Assembly (NCBI RefSeq): GCF_009389715.1 | Contig: NC_052393.1 | Span: 4,836,001-4,900,000 of the forward strand | Direction of reading: 5' to 3' | DNA length: 64,000 nt | DNA from: Phoenix dactylifera | Lineage: Eukaryota > Streptophyta > Magnoliopsida > Arecales > Arecaceae | Shown here: one piece after another, positions 23,815 through 35,104 of the stretch | How the letters are laid out: every line of letters starts with the position of its first letter | Numbering within the stretch: position 1 is the stretch's first letter | Program-made: the position numbers and the translations under genes | Notes under the pieces: model-generated | What the model was told of the DNA's origin: nothing | Databases searched by the model: none | The model's input: only the letters and a program-made list of their open reading frames with translations

Positions 23815-23945
23815 TTATTACCGTTGCAGTCCCCGGCGTCCGAATTTCAAACCCCGTGACCAGCCACAGCCACCCGATCATCCTCCAAACCATCCCCACC
23901 GTCTCTCCACCCATTTCAAATTTCAAATCATTCGACCGTTGCGAA
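23815..23945 (+). promoter_or_regulatory. Two MSA-like AACGG cores upstream of TOP2
   Basis: CCGTT (AACGG on the other strand) occurs at 23821-23825 and 23936-23940, both as 'accgttgc'. AACGG is the core of the mitosis-specific activator element bound by three-repeat MYB factors in plant G2/M genes, and TOP2 is such a gene. The flanks match the full consensus only in part, so this is a suggestion. Confidence 0.35.
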
Positions 23946-24066
23946 CCCAACCATCCGCTCCCCTCCTTTCCCTGACCCCTACTTAACCCCTCCGAGAGGG
24001 CCACAACCCTCGCCTTATCTCTCTCGCTTGGCTCTCTCGGACACAACCTCTGTGTCTCTCCTCACC

Positions 24067-27000
24067 ATGGCCGTCGAGAAGAAGCAACCCCTCCAGTCCA
24101 GCACCGCCTACAACTCCACCCCGGGCGGCGGCGGCGCCGCCCCTGTCCCCAAGAAGACCATCGAGGAGGTGTACCAAAAGAAGACGCAGCTGGAGCACAT
24201 CCTCCTGAGGCCCGACACCTATATCGGCTCCGTTGAGAAGCACACCCAGACCCTTTGGGTCTACGAGAACGGCGAGATGGTCCACCGCCCGGTGACCTAC
24301 GTCCCGGGCCTCTACAAGATCTTCGACGAGATCCTAGTCAATGCTGCTGACAACAAGCAGCGGGATCCGTCGATGGACTCCGTCAAGGTGGAGATTGACG
24401 TAGCCGGGAACTGCATCAGCGTCTACAACAACGGGGATGGGATTCCCGTCGAGATCCACCAGGAGGAGGGAGTCTACGTGCCGGAGATGATCTTTGGGCA
24501 CCTGCTGACCAGTAGCAACTACGACGACAACGTCAAGAAGACGACTGGTGGGAGGAACGGGTACGGGGCGAAGCTCTCCAACATTTTCTCGACCGAGTTC
24601 GTCATCCAGACTGCAGATGGAAGGAGGCAGAAGAAATACAAGCAGGTTGATTTCTTGAGAATCTGTTTTCTTGAACTCTTGTTTAGATTTCCTGATCAAA
24701 GATTACATTTTTTTTTTTTTTTTGTGGTAAAAGCGGCTACTCATTCATATAAGTCTAACCTGAGTACACCCATCTAGATCACGGGAAAGTAAAGATTACA
24801 TTTTTGTTGTTCCCCTTTTGGATATAAAATTTTGGAAGGTTTTGGTGAAATTTCTTCATTAGGGTTTATGTCTGCAAAGATTTTGGGTCTTGGGATCTAG
24901 GGTTTCTTTGGTTTTGATTGTAGGGTTTGTTTACTTTATTTTTGTTAGGCCGTGGGATTTAAAATTGGGTGTTTTAGGGCAAATGTGTTTCGGCATTCTT
25001 TGCCATACGACTTAGGGTCTGTATCAGTTATCTTTCTTACGAATTTCTTATAGGCTGTTGTGGAAATATATTAGGGTTTCTTTTTATAAAATTTTGATAT
25101 CTCGGTTCGAATTTTGGGGTTGGGTGATCTCGGGGTTGTTTGAATTAGGGCTTTTGTTTGCAATCTTGGTCTTTTATTCTCGTTCACAAATCTGTCGTTC
25201 TGTTGTTATTTAGAAATTTTTTTTTTTTGGTGCTTTGGATCTACTGGGTCCTGGGTTTACAGTTTTCTGATTTCTTTTGTGAACTTTGGGGATTTGGAGA
25301 GCGCACACTGGCGTTTGTATTCAAAATGTTGTTAGATCTTGGTGGTAAAAATTGGAGCTTGGCGTGTGAGTTCAATTCTGTAAGGCATTTTGTCAAAATT
25401 TTGGCATTTGTTATCTAGAAGCATGGGAAAAATTTAGGCTTTCCGTGATTTTGAACTGGGGACGATGGTCTTTTTATTGCAATTGTTAATTCGTCAATTC
25501 AAGATAATGGTTTCTTTCTGCAACACTTGTAAGCCTTCCAGTTGAAATTTGGAGCTTGAAGTTATCATTATCATTATCTTGCAAGGCATTTTGTCAAAAT
25601 TTTGGAATTTGTTTTCTAGAGGCATGGGAAAGATTTAGGGCTTCTGTGATTTTGGACTGGGGCTGATGGGTCTTTGTATTGCAATTGCTAATTCCTCATT
25701 TCAAGATAATGGTTTCTTTCTACAACACTTATAAGCCTTCCAGTTGAATTGGAGCTTGAAGTTATCATTATCATTTAAGTTTCAATATCTGTGATTTAGA
25801 TGTAAGATTTACCTTTGCAACCTTGTCAGGTTTTGTTATGTTGAATTCTGGGTTTTGGATTAATCAAGAACAACTATTGAGTTGGTGATTTGAATCGGAT
25901 GTAATATATAATTCTTTTGATTTTCAAATTATGGTTTGTGCATGGAATCTGGTTTGATCCATAAGCTAAAAAGAGGGGTTGTCAGCTACAACTTCGGGTA
26001 TCTATGGAATCTTGTATTCTTTACAATCTGAGTAAGTCTGTATTTCAAAATTTGGAAGTTGTGAATTTGATTCGATTGAACTCCCGGGTCCGATTATCTG
26101 GAACAGGGGTTTGAATACATCATCCTTATCCATATTAATTGTCCATATTAATTGATATTGTATTATTTATGTCTCTATTTTGCTTTCCCAAAACTATTAT
26201 CCTAATCTAGGTTTTTGGTTTGCGGGTGTAACTTCTAAACAATTTCTAGCTTATGAGTTTTAAAGCCTCAACCTTGAGATTGGGAGATCTGCGGTCATGG
26301 TTTCTGTGATTCTTCATGTGTAGGTTTTCTCAGAAAATATGGGAAAGAAGTCTGAGCCCTCCATTGTTAAGTGCAAGGAAGGAGAAAACTGGACTAAGGT
26401 CACTTTCAAGCCAGATTTGGCCAAATTTAACATGACCCATCTGGAAGATGATGTGGTTGCACTCATGAAGAAGAGAGTTGTTGATCTAGCAGGAATCCTT
26501 GGCAAATCTATCAAGGTCGAGCTAAATGGACAGCGGATTCCTGTGAAATCATTCAGTGACTATGTCAACTTATACCTTCAATCTGCTTCTAAGTCCAGAC
26601 CTGAGCCTCTTCCAAGGTCTGATGATGGCATCAAGTTTGTATTTCATGTATAAGCTTTTCTTACATTATAAGTGTTCTTATTTGGTGATTTGTGCCGAAT
26701 AGGATTTTGGAGAAAGTGAATGATAGGTGGGAGATCTGTGTTAGTTTAAGCGAAGGGCAATTCCAGCAGGTATGTATGAAACTTAACCTGGATGTCTCTC
26801 TGCCAGTTAATTTCATTGTCTTTAAATTCTAATCTATGTTAATAATGTCACCTCCCTTATTTTATCAGGTCAGCTTTGTGAATGGGATTGCCACTGTAAA
26901 AGGTGGAACTCATGTGGAATATGTTACTAACCAAATCACGAGCCATCTGATGAACATTGTAAATAAGAAGAACAAGAATGCTAACCTGAAAGCCCATAAC

Positions 27001-30000
27001 GTGAGAAGTCATTTATGGGTTTTTGTCAATGCGCTTATCAACAACCCTGCCTTTGATTCACAGACAAAAGAAACCTTGACTACTCGTCAAGGAAGCTTTG
27101 GTTCAAAGTGTGAGCTCTCACAGGAGTTTCTTAAAAAGGGTCAGTCAGTGTTGTCCTACTTACTCTTTTTGAAGTGACGAGAAAAAAAAAACTATTGTTG
27201 AAACTGAATTAAGTATATCTAACTCTGTTCTTCTGCAGTGGCTAAATCGGGAGTTGTAAATAGCCTCCTCTCATGGGCTGATTTCAAGCAGAGTAAGGAA
27301 TTGAAGAAGACAGATGGAACCAAGAGGCAGAGAATTGTGGGTATTCCTAAACTTGAAGATGCTAATGATGCTGGTGGAAGGAACTCTGAGAAGTGTACCT
27401 TGATTTTGACAGAGGGAGATTCAGCAAAAGCTCTTGCTGTGAGTAGCTAGAACTTAGTTAAGTCTGTTAAAATCTAAGCTTCTGAGTATGAATAAATAAT
27501 TTCTGCTTTGCTGTTTAATATACAGATGGCTGGTATCTCTGTAGTAGGAAGGAACCACTATGGTGTGTTCCCTCTGAGGGGTAAGCTACTGAATGTGAGG
27601 GAAGCAAGCCACAAGCAGATAATGGAGAACGCAGAAATCCAGAACATTAAGCAAATTCTCGGTTTGCAGCAGGGGAAGGAGTACGAAAGCACCAAAGGTT
27701 TAAGATATGGACATCTCATGATAATGACCGATCAGGTATGTTTTCGATGATGTTTATGTTCATTCTTGGAGGAAAAAAGGTCCCAGCATACTTACAGGTT
27801 CTTTGTCTGCTGGTGCAGGATCATGATGGTTCTCACATCAAGGGCCTCCTGATTAACTTCGTACATTCATTTTGGCCATCACTCCTGAAAATCCCATCGT
27901 TCATGGTTGAATTCATCACACCTATAGTGAAGGTAGGCCTTGATTGCAAAGTTTTTTGTTAGAAAATTGTCATATTTAGGATTGTGAAGCAAGTGATGCA
28001 TTTTCTGTTCTACAGGCAACTCATAACAGAAACAAGAATGTCCTGTCATTCTACTCCATGCCTGAATATGAAGCATGGAAAGAAAGTTTGGGAGGGAATG
28101 CAAGTAGCTGGTCTATTAAGTATTATAAGGTCGTCCTGTTTTAGAGTGTAATGAATTAGAATATAATCTACCTGATATTCTGTTAGCTCACATATAGCAT
28201 TGCTTATCTTTCATGTAATTGCCTGTCATAGGGGTTGGGAACAAGCACATCAAAAGAAGGAAAGGAATATTTCCAAGATATTCATAAGCATAAGAAAGAT
28301 TTTATGTGGGTGGATGAACAAGATGGAGATGCTATTGAATTGGCATTCAGCAAGAAAAAGATTGAGGCTAGGAAAAACTGGCTTCGCCAATTTGAGGTAA
28401 ATATCTGCCTTGATCCCAAACTCGTTAGGGTTGGCTAAATTATCTGTTTTGAATTCTGATAAGAAAATTTTTATCAATGTCTACAGCCGGGCACATATCT
28501 TGATCAGAGGGAGAAGCTCATCAAATACAGTGATTTTGTCAACAAGGAGCTGATCTTGTTCTCTATGGCAGATTTGCAGCGCTCTATACCATCAATGGTT
28601 GATGGCCTAAAACCAGGCCAGAGAAAAATTTTGTTTTGCTCATTTAAGAGGAATTTTGTCAAGGAAGCCAAGGTATAGTGGGCTAGATTTTACTAATTAT
28701 TTAGTTTCTATTGTATGAGTTTGAGTGCGAGAAATCAGGTATGATATGCTTTCTTTCACTCATGTTTCTCTGCCATACAGGTTGCTCAATTTTCTGGTTA
28801 TGTTTCGGAACATTCAGCCTACCATCATGGTGAGCAGAGTCTTGCTAGCACCATTATTGGAATGGCTCAAGATTTTGTTGGTAGCAACAACATTAACCTT
28901 CTGCAACCTAATGGACAATTTGGCACCAGGCACCAAGTGAGATAGCAAAACAAAAAAATGAGACTTCTTACATCTGGCTTCGATTTATGTCTGGAATTTT
29001 AATTACTTCATCTATTTGAACTCAGGGAGGAAAAGATCATGCCAGTGCAAGGTATATCTACACTCGCTTATCACCCCTAACCCGGTTCTTGTTTCCCAAG
29101 GATGATGATATTCTTCTTGACTACTTAAATGAAGATGGCCAATCGATTGAACCAACTTGGTAATAACATGCACAATACTGGTTTCTTAACTATTATTTTA
29201 TTGGTCCAGACTTATTGAGAACTCTGTTGTTTACTTTCCCTAAATACTCAGGTACATGCCCATCATACCTATGGTTTTAGTCAATGGGAGTGAAGGGATT
29301 GGTACTGGATGGAGCTCCTTCGTCCCTAATTACAACCCAAGAGACATTGTTGCTAACGTTAGACGGTTGTTAAATGGCGAGCCAATGCAGCCGATGGACC
29401 CATGGTACAGGGGTTTCAAGGTCAGTTGAGTTTTCCTTTGCATGAGATAATCTGCATAGGAACACCATACTAAACCACAAGCCCTTTCCCCCCCTAAAAC
29501 CAGGGTCTAATTGAGAAATCAGCATCAAAGGAAGCTGGTGTTACCTACACCGTTACTGGTCTCTCCCAGGAAGAGGACAACACAACATTAAGAATCACAG
29601 AGTTGCCGATTCGAAGATGGACTCAGGATTATAAGGAGTTTCTTGAATCAATGATGACTGGGAATGATAAGATTAAGGAACCGCTTATCAAGGTAAGTTT
29701 TTGAAAAGCACAAGGTTAGTTTTATTTACAAATAGAATGCTATAATAAATCTTGTCACTTTTTTAATCCACAGGACTACCGAGAGCAAAATGATGATGTT
29801 AGTGTGCACTTTGAGATCATTTTGACTGAGGAGAAGTTGAAAATGGCTAGAGAAGAAGGCATTGAGAAAAAGTTTAAGCTCACTACAACTATCGGCACTA
29901 CTAATATGCACCTGTTTGATTCAAAAGGTGTCATCAAGAAATATGATACCCCAGAACAAAGTGAGTTTTTCTGATACACCCTCATTGAGATGGATTCTAT

Positions 30001-31885
30001 CATTCTCTACCTTTGCTGATGCCTTGGTCTTTGTTGCAGTTCTCGAGGACTTCTTTCATTTGAGGCTTGAATTTTATGGAAAAAGAAAGGTACCATTGGA
30101 CTTGGTTTTGAATATTTTCTGGCTTGTGAACACTCTGCAAGTTTAATGATCTTTTTGCCATACTTATGCAGAAAGCGCTCTTGGACAATCTTGAGTTGGA
30201 TTTGCTGAAGCTGGATAACAAAGTCAGATTCATTCTTGGGGTAGTTAGAGGTGAGATAATAGTCAATAATCGAAAGAGGGCAGATTTGTTCCTCGAGCTG
30301 CAGCAAAAAGGTTTCGCTCCTTTCCCGAAGAAATCAAAGGGCATTGATGCTGCCATTGCTGGAGCCACGGTAGAAGAAGATGGAAATGAGGAGAGCCCGG
30401 AAGTGGTGAATGGTGGTGGAGCAAAGGCTACCGATTATGAGTATCTTCTTTCCATGGCCATAGGAACCTTGACTTGGGAAAAGGTTCAGGAGCTCTGTGC
30501 AGAAAGGAAGAAACTAGAGGATGAGGTTGAGGAACTGAGAAAGTCCTCACCAAGGGATTTATGGACGAGAGATCTTGATGCTTTCGAAAGGGAGCTTGAT
30601 GTAAGTGAAGCTGTTGCTTCAAAAAACCCCTTGCTTTCTTTCTCACTTGTGCTCAATGAGCTCATCTCATCTTCTGAAGCAGGAGCAAGAACGAAAAGAT
30701 GCCGAGGAAGGAATAAAAAGAGAGACTAGGATGAAGAACATTACTGGTGCTGCAGTGTCTAAACAAGGACCTAAGAAGCCACGGAAGAACAATGCAAATA
30801 ACTCCTCTACTGTATCGGACGTTACGTCAACTGATACAGGTATGTTTTTTTTATTCTCGTAAAGATCTGAATATGAATTTTTTCCATTATAATAGTACTT
30901 GTAGGGGGTTTATTCATAGAATCAGTTCTGTTTTTTTTGTAGGCAATGCTCCTGAGGCTTCAAAACCGAAACCTAGAGGACGCACAAAGAAAGCTCCTGC
31001 GAAGAAGGTGAGCTTCAGTTAATTATTCCAATATTTTATAAATTTATAATAAATTAGATCTCATTATGATTTGATGCTCTCTCTCTCTCTCTCCCCTTCA
31101 GGCTGCGGTGGTTGAGAGTGATGAAGATGAAGAAGTGCTTGCATTAAAAGACCGGCTGGCCGCTTATAACCTTGATTCTTCCCCAGATCAATCTGGTACG
31201 TTGGTTTTCTACTACAATTATTTTTTTGTTGCAATTTATGGCTTTCCTTGCTGCAAAATCCTGGCAGGTTGGCTGATTTTTTAGTTACTTTGCAGCCGCC
31301 ATGGAAACTGAAGCAGTATTAAGCCAGCATGAACAGAGGAAGAAAGAACCTAGCAAAAGGACAACTGCAAGGAAGGCTCCATCAACAACCTTTACGGAGA
31401 TTTCTGATGGTGATGACGCTGAAGATGACATCCCGACCATTCTGGAAGATGATGACGAGGATTTTGAGCTGGTGGAGGAGGTCCCTAAGAAGCCTGCAAA
31501 TGTGAAGGCAAGGGGAGGGAAAGCCGGCACAACCACGACGAGAAAGAGGGGAGCAGCACAGAGCAAGCCAGTTCTGAGCCAGAAGCTGATTACTCGAGTG
31601 TTGAAGCCAGTGGAGAGTGCTGGAATTTCGCCTGAGAAGAAGGTGAGGAAGATGAGGGCCTCTCCCTTCAACAAGAAAAGTGGGTCAGTAGTGAGTAGGA
31701 TTGGCAGTGAGGATTCCGGCAGTTCCTCGCCCGGAAACCTAGCTGAGTTGAATGAGGTTCCAGCAGCAGCAGCTCGACCGAAGAGGGAGAACAGGAGGAG
31801 AACCGTGTATATAGAGAGTGATTCAGATGTGGAAGATGAACCTGCGGCGGACGATGATTCGGATTTCGAGGAGGAAGAAGACTAG
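24067..31885 (+). CDS. TOP2: DNA topoisomerase 2 (TOP2), 21 exons, 1472 aa
   Basis: Type IIA topoisomerase: ATP-dependent passage of one DNA duplex through another, for decatenation and chromosome condensation in the nucleus. Exons by splice sites and frame: 24067-24645, 26324-26616, 26703-26769, 26869-27139, 27239-27438, 27526-27735, 27819-27932, 28016-28129, 28232-28396, 28487-28672, 28781-28936, 29026-29159, 29252-29420, 29504-29692, 29774-29960, 30040-30089, 30172-30600, 30683-30839, 30943-31007, 31102-31195, 31296-31885 (TAG). They sum to 4419 nt with every junction in phase. Motifs: GHKL ATPase ([10 protein letters not shown] from about residue 87; [11 protein letters not shown] 160-170), TOPRIM (EGDSAKALA 462-470; DHDG 541-544), catalytic Arg-Tyr 794-795 in '[10 protein letters not shown]', and an acidic/basic tail after about 1170. 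Length equals the plant family norm. The start is the first ATG; an upstream in-frame TTG is not credible. Exon 1 is GC-rich, as often in monocots. The gene looks intact. Confidence 0.97.
24713..24790 (-). mobile_element. 78-bp LINE 3'-end relic in TOP2 intron 1
   Basis: A T run followed by 'ggtaaaagcggctactcat' matches the 3' end of the LINE at 1416-3127. It is bounded by a perfect 15-bp duplication, AAAGATTACATTTTT, at 24698-24712 and 24791-24805. It is an extremely 5'-truncated insertion, antisense to TOP2. Confidence 0.9.
25382..25785 (+). repeat. Direct duplication, ~201-bp period, in TOP2 intron 1
   Basis: 'aaggcattttgtcaaaattt' recurs at 25382 and 25583. The following ~190 bp are repeated with modest divergence ('caagataatggtttctttct', 'gagcttgaagttatcatta'). 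Confidence 0.85.
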
Positions 31886-32760
31886 ATTCTTCGCTAATTT
31901 CATGACTGCCGGCTGCCGGTGAAAGCTGTAAATTCCTTATAATGTGGATGATGCTCGTCATTTTTATGGTATTTTCCATGGACCCCTGGCTTTCATTTCA
32001 AACTTAGATATTAAAATATTTCTGCTCCATCAAATGTTGCGTCTTTAATATTTTTCATCTATATTACAATTTCAGAAAATGTATCAAATCTTTTTTACTT
32101 TCCCAATGGATTAGATTGGTGCCATCAAACTGTGCAATAATCCATCGGATTTTTTTTTTTTTTTTTTTTTGTTGCATCAGAAAATGATTGGAAGGTTTTG
32201 GACAGCTTATCCAGCATGGATGTATCAAACCAGCCTTTGCAGTGTACCTCTTAATGCTTACGAACATCCTTATCACCATTCTATCTGAAGTTTCTTTATT
32301 CTCCCTCCTGACTGACTCTCATTTGTGCAATTTTTATATCCTCAAGAGGCCAGCTATCTGGTTATGTTCTCTCTCCGTTCTCATGGCAGCTTATACCCAT
32401 CTTATTGGTAAATAAGGCCTATGTCAACCTAAGTCCTCTCTGGTCCGAATCCTGTAAGATGTTCTCTTGCTAACTTCATTGTGGCTAATCTTGCGGAAAT
32501 CAAATTTAAGCTATAAATTTCCGGCTAAGTGGTAAAACTATATCAAATGGAAGGGACTAGCAAAAAAGGAATTTTGTCCTTACCTTCTTGTTTTCCAGAA
32601 ACAGGCCGTGTGAGAGCCTAATCGCCTCCATTCAACTAATGTGAGAGATTTTGAGGACCGCATTATCTTTGCAAGAAAACTCCTTTAAATGGATTTAGAG
32701 AAAGAGCAGGATCCTAGCAAATGATCGGTGGACTCTTCCTGCAGTTTCATGCAGCACATT
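31886..32760. other. TOP2 3' UTR and downstream spacer
   Basis: The first ~150 bp after the TOP2 stop probably form the 3' UTR, with AT-rich possible processing signals near 32010-32060. Beyond it I see a T homopolymer at 32150-32170 and no gene. Confidence 0.45.
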
Positions 32761-32767
32761 TATCAGA

Positions 32768-33401
32768 GCCGAGGACGGCTCTTGGCCGAGAGTGGGTGAA
32801 TGAAAGATTCAACATCAGTTAGGCCCGTTTCAGAGCCTGGGCATATAAGGCGGGTGTTTTCAAATCCTGCAGACGCATTTTGGGTGGAAAACAAAATCGA
32901 GAAGGGTCTGAGCAGCGTGCGTGCATGCGTGCGGGCTCCGAAAGGACAATATCTGGCAGGAGAGCTTCGTGTTTCCTTCTCATGTGGCCCCCACGTGGGC
33001 ACTGGGTGCCTCACATGCCCCACGTAGGTGGGAGCGTGACATTTTTGTATTAGAGCCGAGGATGGCTCTAGTCCGAGGGTGGATGAATGAAAGATTCTAC
33101 ATTGACTAGATTCGTTTCAGAGCCTGAGCATATGAGGCAGGTGTTTCCAAATCCTGCAAACGCATTTTGGATGGAAAACAAAATCGGAGAGGAGTCTGAG
33201 CGGTGCGTGTGCACGCGTGCGGGCCTCGGAACCGTGTTTCCAAATCCTGCAAACGCATTTTGGATGGAAAACAAAATTGGAGAGGAGTCTGAGCGATGCG
33301 TGTGCATGCGTGCGGGCCCCAGAATCGGACAATATCTGGTAGGGGAGCTCCGTGTTCCCCCCTCATGTGGGCACTGGGTGCCTCACGTTCTCCGCGCAGG
33401 C
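32768..33401 (+). mobile_element. Short LTR-like direct repeats with primer-site-like motifs
   Basis: Two long copies start at 32764 and 33052 with 'cagagccgagga' / 'tagagccgaggat', and a partial third starts near 33232. Each contains 'aacgcattttgg', 'ggaaaacaaaat' and 'ggacaatatctgg', and the first ends 'ggagcgtgaca'. The junction reads 'gtgacatttttgtattagagcc', that is, an LTR-like CA end followed within a few bases by a degenerate tRNA-iMet primer site (TGGTATCAGAGCC). I read this as a small LTR element or TRIM with recombined copies. The block joins gypsy-derived sequence at about 33402. Confidence 0.55.
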
Positions 33402-35091
33402 GTTAAACATGAGACAAAGAAGATGGCTTGAGCTACTAAAAGATTTGATCTAAGCATCAAATATCATCCGAAAAAGGCTAATGTTGTGGCAAGTGCTCTC
33501 AGTAGGAAGTCAGTAGTGGGTTCCATATCTTTGCTTACCAGTCAGAAGTAGATTTTGAAAGATTTTGATATGATGCAGATCGAGGTGATTACCAAGGATG
33601 CTCGGAGTATGTTAGTTTGTTGGTGCAACCTACTTTGATAGAAAGAATAAAGGCTGCTCAACATACAGATGCACATTTGTGTCAGCTTAGAAAAGATGTG
33701 GTGAGAGGATTGCGACCCGAACTTCGAATCCACCCAGATGGTACTCTGCATTTTGGCAGTAGATTATGTGTGCCCAGGGATACTGATCTAAAAAGAGAGA
33801 TTCTGGAGGAAGCTCATCAGTCTATTCATCCCGGTAGCACTAAAATGTATAGAGATTTATGGGAACACTTATGGTGGAACGACATGAAGATAGAGATAGC
33901 AAGATTTGTAGCTCGGTGCTTGGTATGTCAGCGGATGAAAGCTGAGCATCAGAGGCCTGCCAGTTTGCTAGAACCACTAGAGATTCCAGAGTGGAAATGA
34001 GAGCACATTACTATGGATTTTGTTACTGGGCTTCCGAGGATAGTAAGCAAGAATGATGCAGTGTGGGTAATTGTTGATCGCCTCACGAAGTTAGCTTACT
34101 TTTTACCCTTTAGGGTTGGCACTTCACTTGATAGGCTGGCTCGGAGGTATATTAATGATATTGTGCGCTTACATGGAGTACCGGTAAGTATTGTATCTGA
34201 TCAGGACCCCCGCTTCGTATCTAGATTTTGGAGAAGCTTCCAGACTACTATGGCAACTGATTTGAGACTCAACACTGCTTATCACCCTCAGACTGATGGT
34301 CAGTCAGAGAGCACAATCCAGACCCTGGAGATATGCTGCGGACTTGCACTGTTGATCTAGGAGGTTGCTAGGATGATCATATATCACTAGTAGAGTTTGC
34401 TTATAATAATAGTTATTATTCTAGCATCCAGATGGCACCTTATGAAGCCTTGTATGGACGGAAATGTCGGTCTCCTCTACATTGGGATAATGTTGGAGAG
34501 AAGAAACTGTTGGGCTCTGAATTAGTTCGGAGTGCCAGAGAGAAGATCCTACAGATCAGAGAAAGGCTCAAGGCAGCTCAAGATAGACAAAAAAGCTGGA
34601 CAGATAAGAAAAGAAAAGAAGTAAAATTTTAAGAGGGGGACTTTGTATTTTTAAAAGTTTTACCCTCGAAAGGCATTATGAGATTTGGAAGACATAGTAA
34701 GCTAAGTCCTCGCTACATTGGCCCCTTTGAAATTTTGAACAAAAGTAGGAGAGATTGCTTACAGATTGGCTTTGTCACCAGAGTTATTCAGTGTGCATAA
34801 TGTCTTCCATGTTTCTCTTCTACGGAGATACATTCCTGATCCCAGCCATATAGCACAGCACAAGCCCTTGCAAATTGATAGGGACCTGACTTACGAAGAG
34901 TATCCTTTCTGCATCATTGATCATAAGGAGCAGGTCTTGAAGCGGTGTATCATACCCTATGTGAAAGTTTAGTGGAGCAACCACTCGGAGAGAGAGGCTA
35001 CATGGGAACTTGAGGAGGAAATGCGGGCGAGGCATCCACAACTCTTTAAAAATGCAGGCATGTAAATTTCGAGGACGAAATTTTTTTATTA
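33402..35091 (+). pseudogene. Decayed Ty3/gypsy (Tekay/Del-like) pol 3' part
   Basis: Fragments of one polyprotein in shifting frames with stops. In order: the end of RNase H ('MRQRRWLELL', then 'YHPKKANVVASALSRK' after a frameshift); the integrase zinc-binding HHCC region (HQSIHPGS...CLVCQRMKAEH, 33790-33950); the integrase core with 'VIVDRLTK', 'VSDQDPRF' and 'AYHPQTDGQSE' (DDE triad, 34005-34320); 'MAPYEALYGRKCRSPL' (34432); and a chromodomain (YEEYPFCIIDHKEQVLKRC, then 'REATWELEEEMR', 34890-35030). The chromodomain and the terminal 'cgaggacgaaattttttt' place it in the chromovirus clade. gag, protease, RT and the 5' LTR are absent upstream. Stops at 33998, 34358, 34630 and 34970 make it non-functional. 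Confidence 0.88.
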
Positions 35092-35104
35092 GGAGGGAAG
35101 AACG

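Noticed and set aside
24028..24066. In-frame upstream start (TTG) adding 13 codons to TOP2
   Set aside because: TTG is not an expected start for a plant nuclear gene, and the ATG at 24067 gives the family-typical N-terminus and length.
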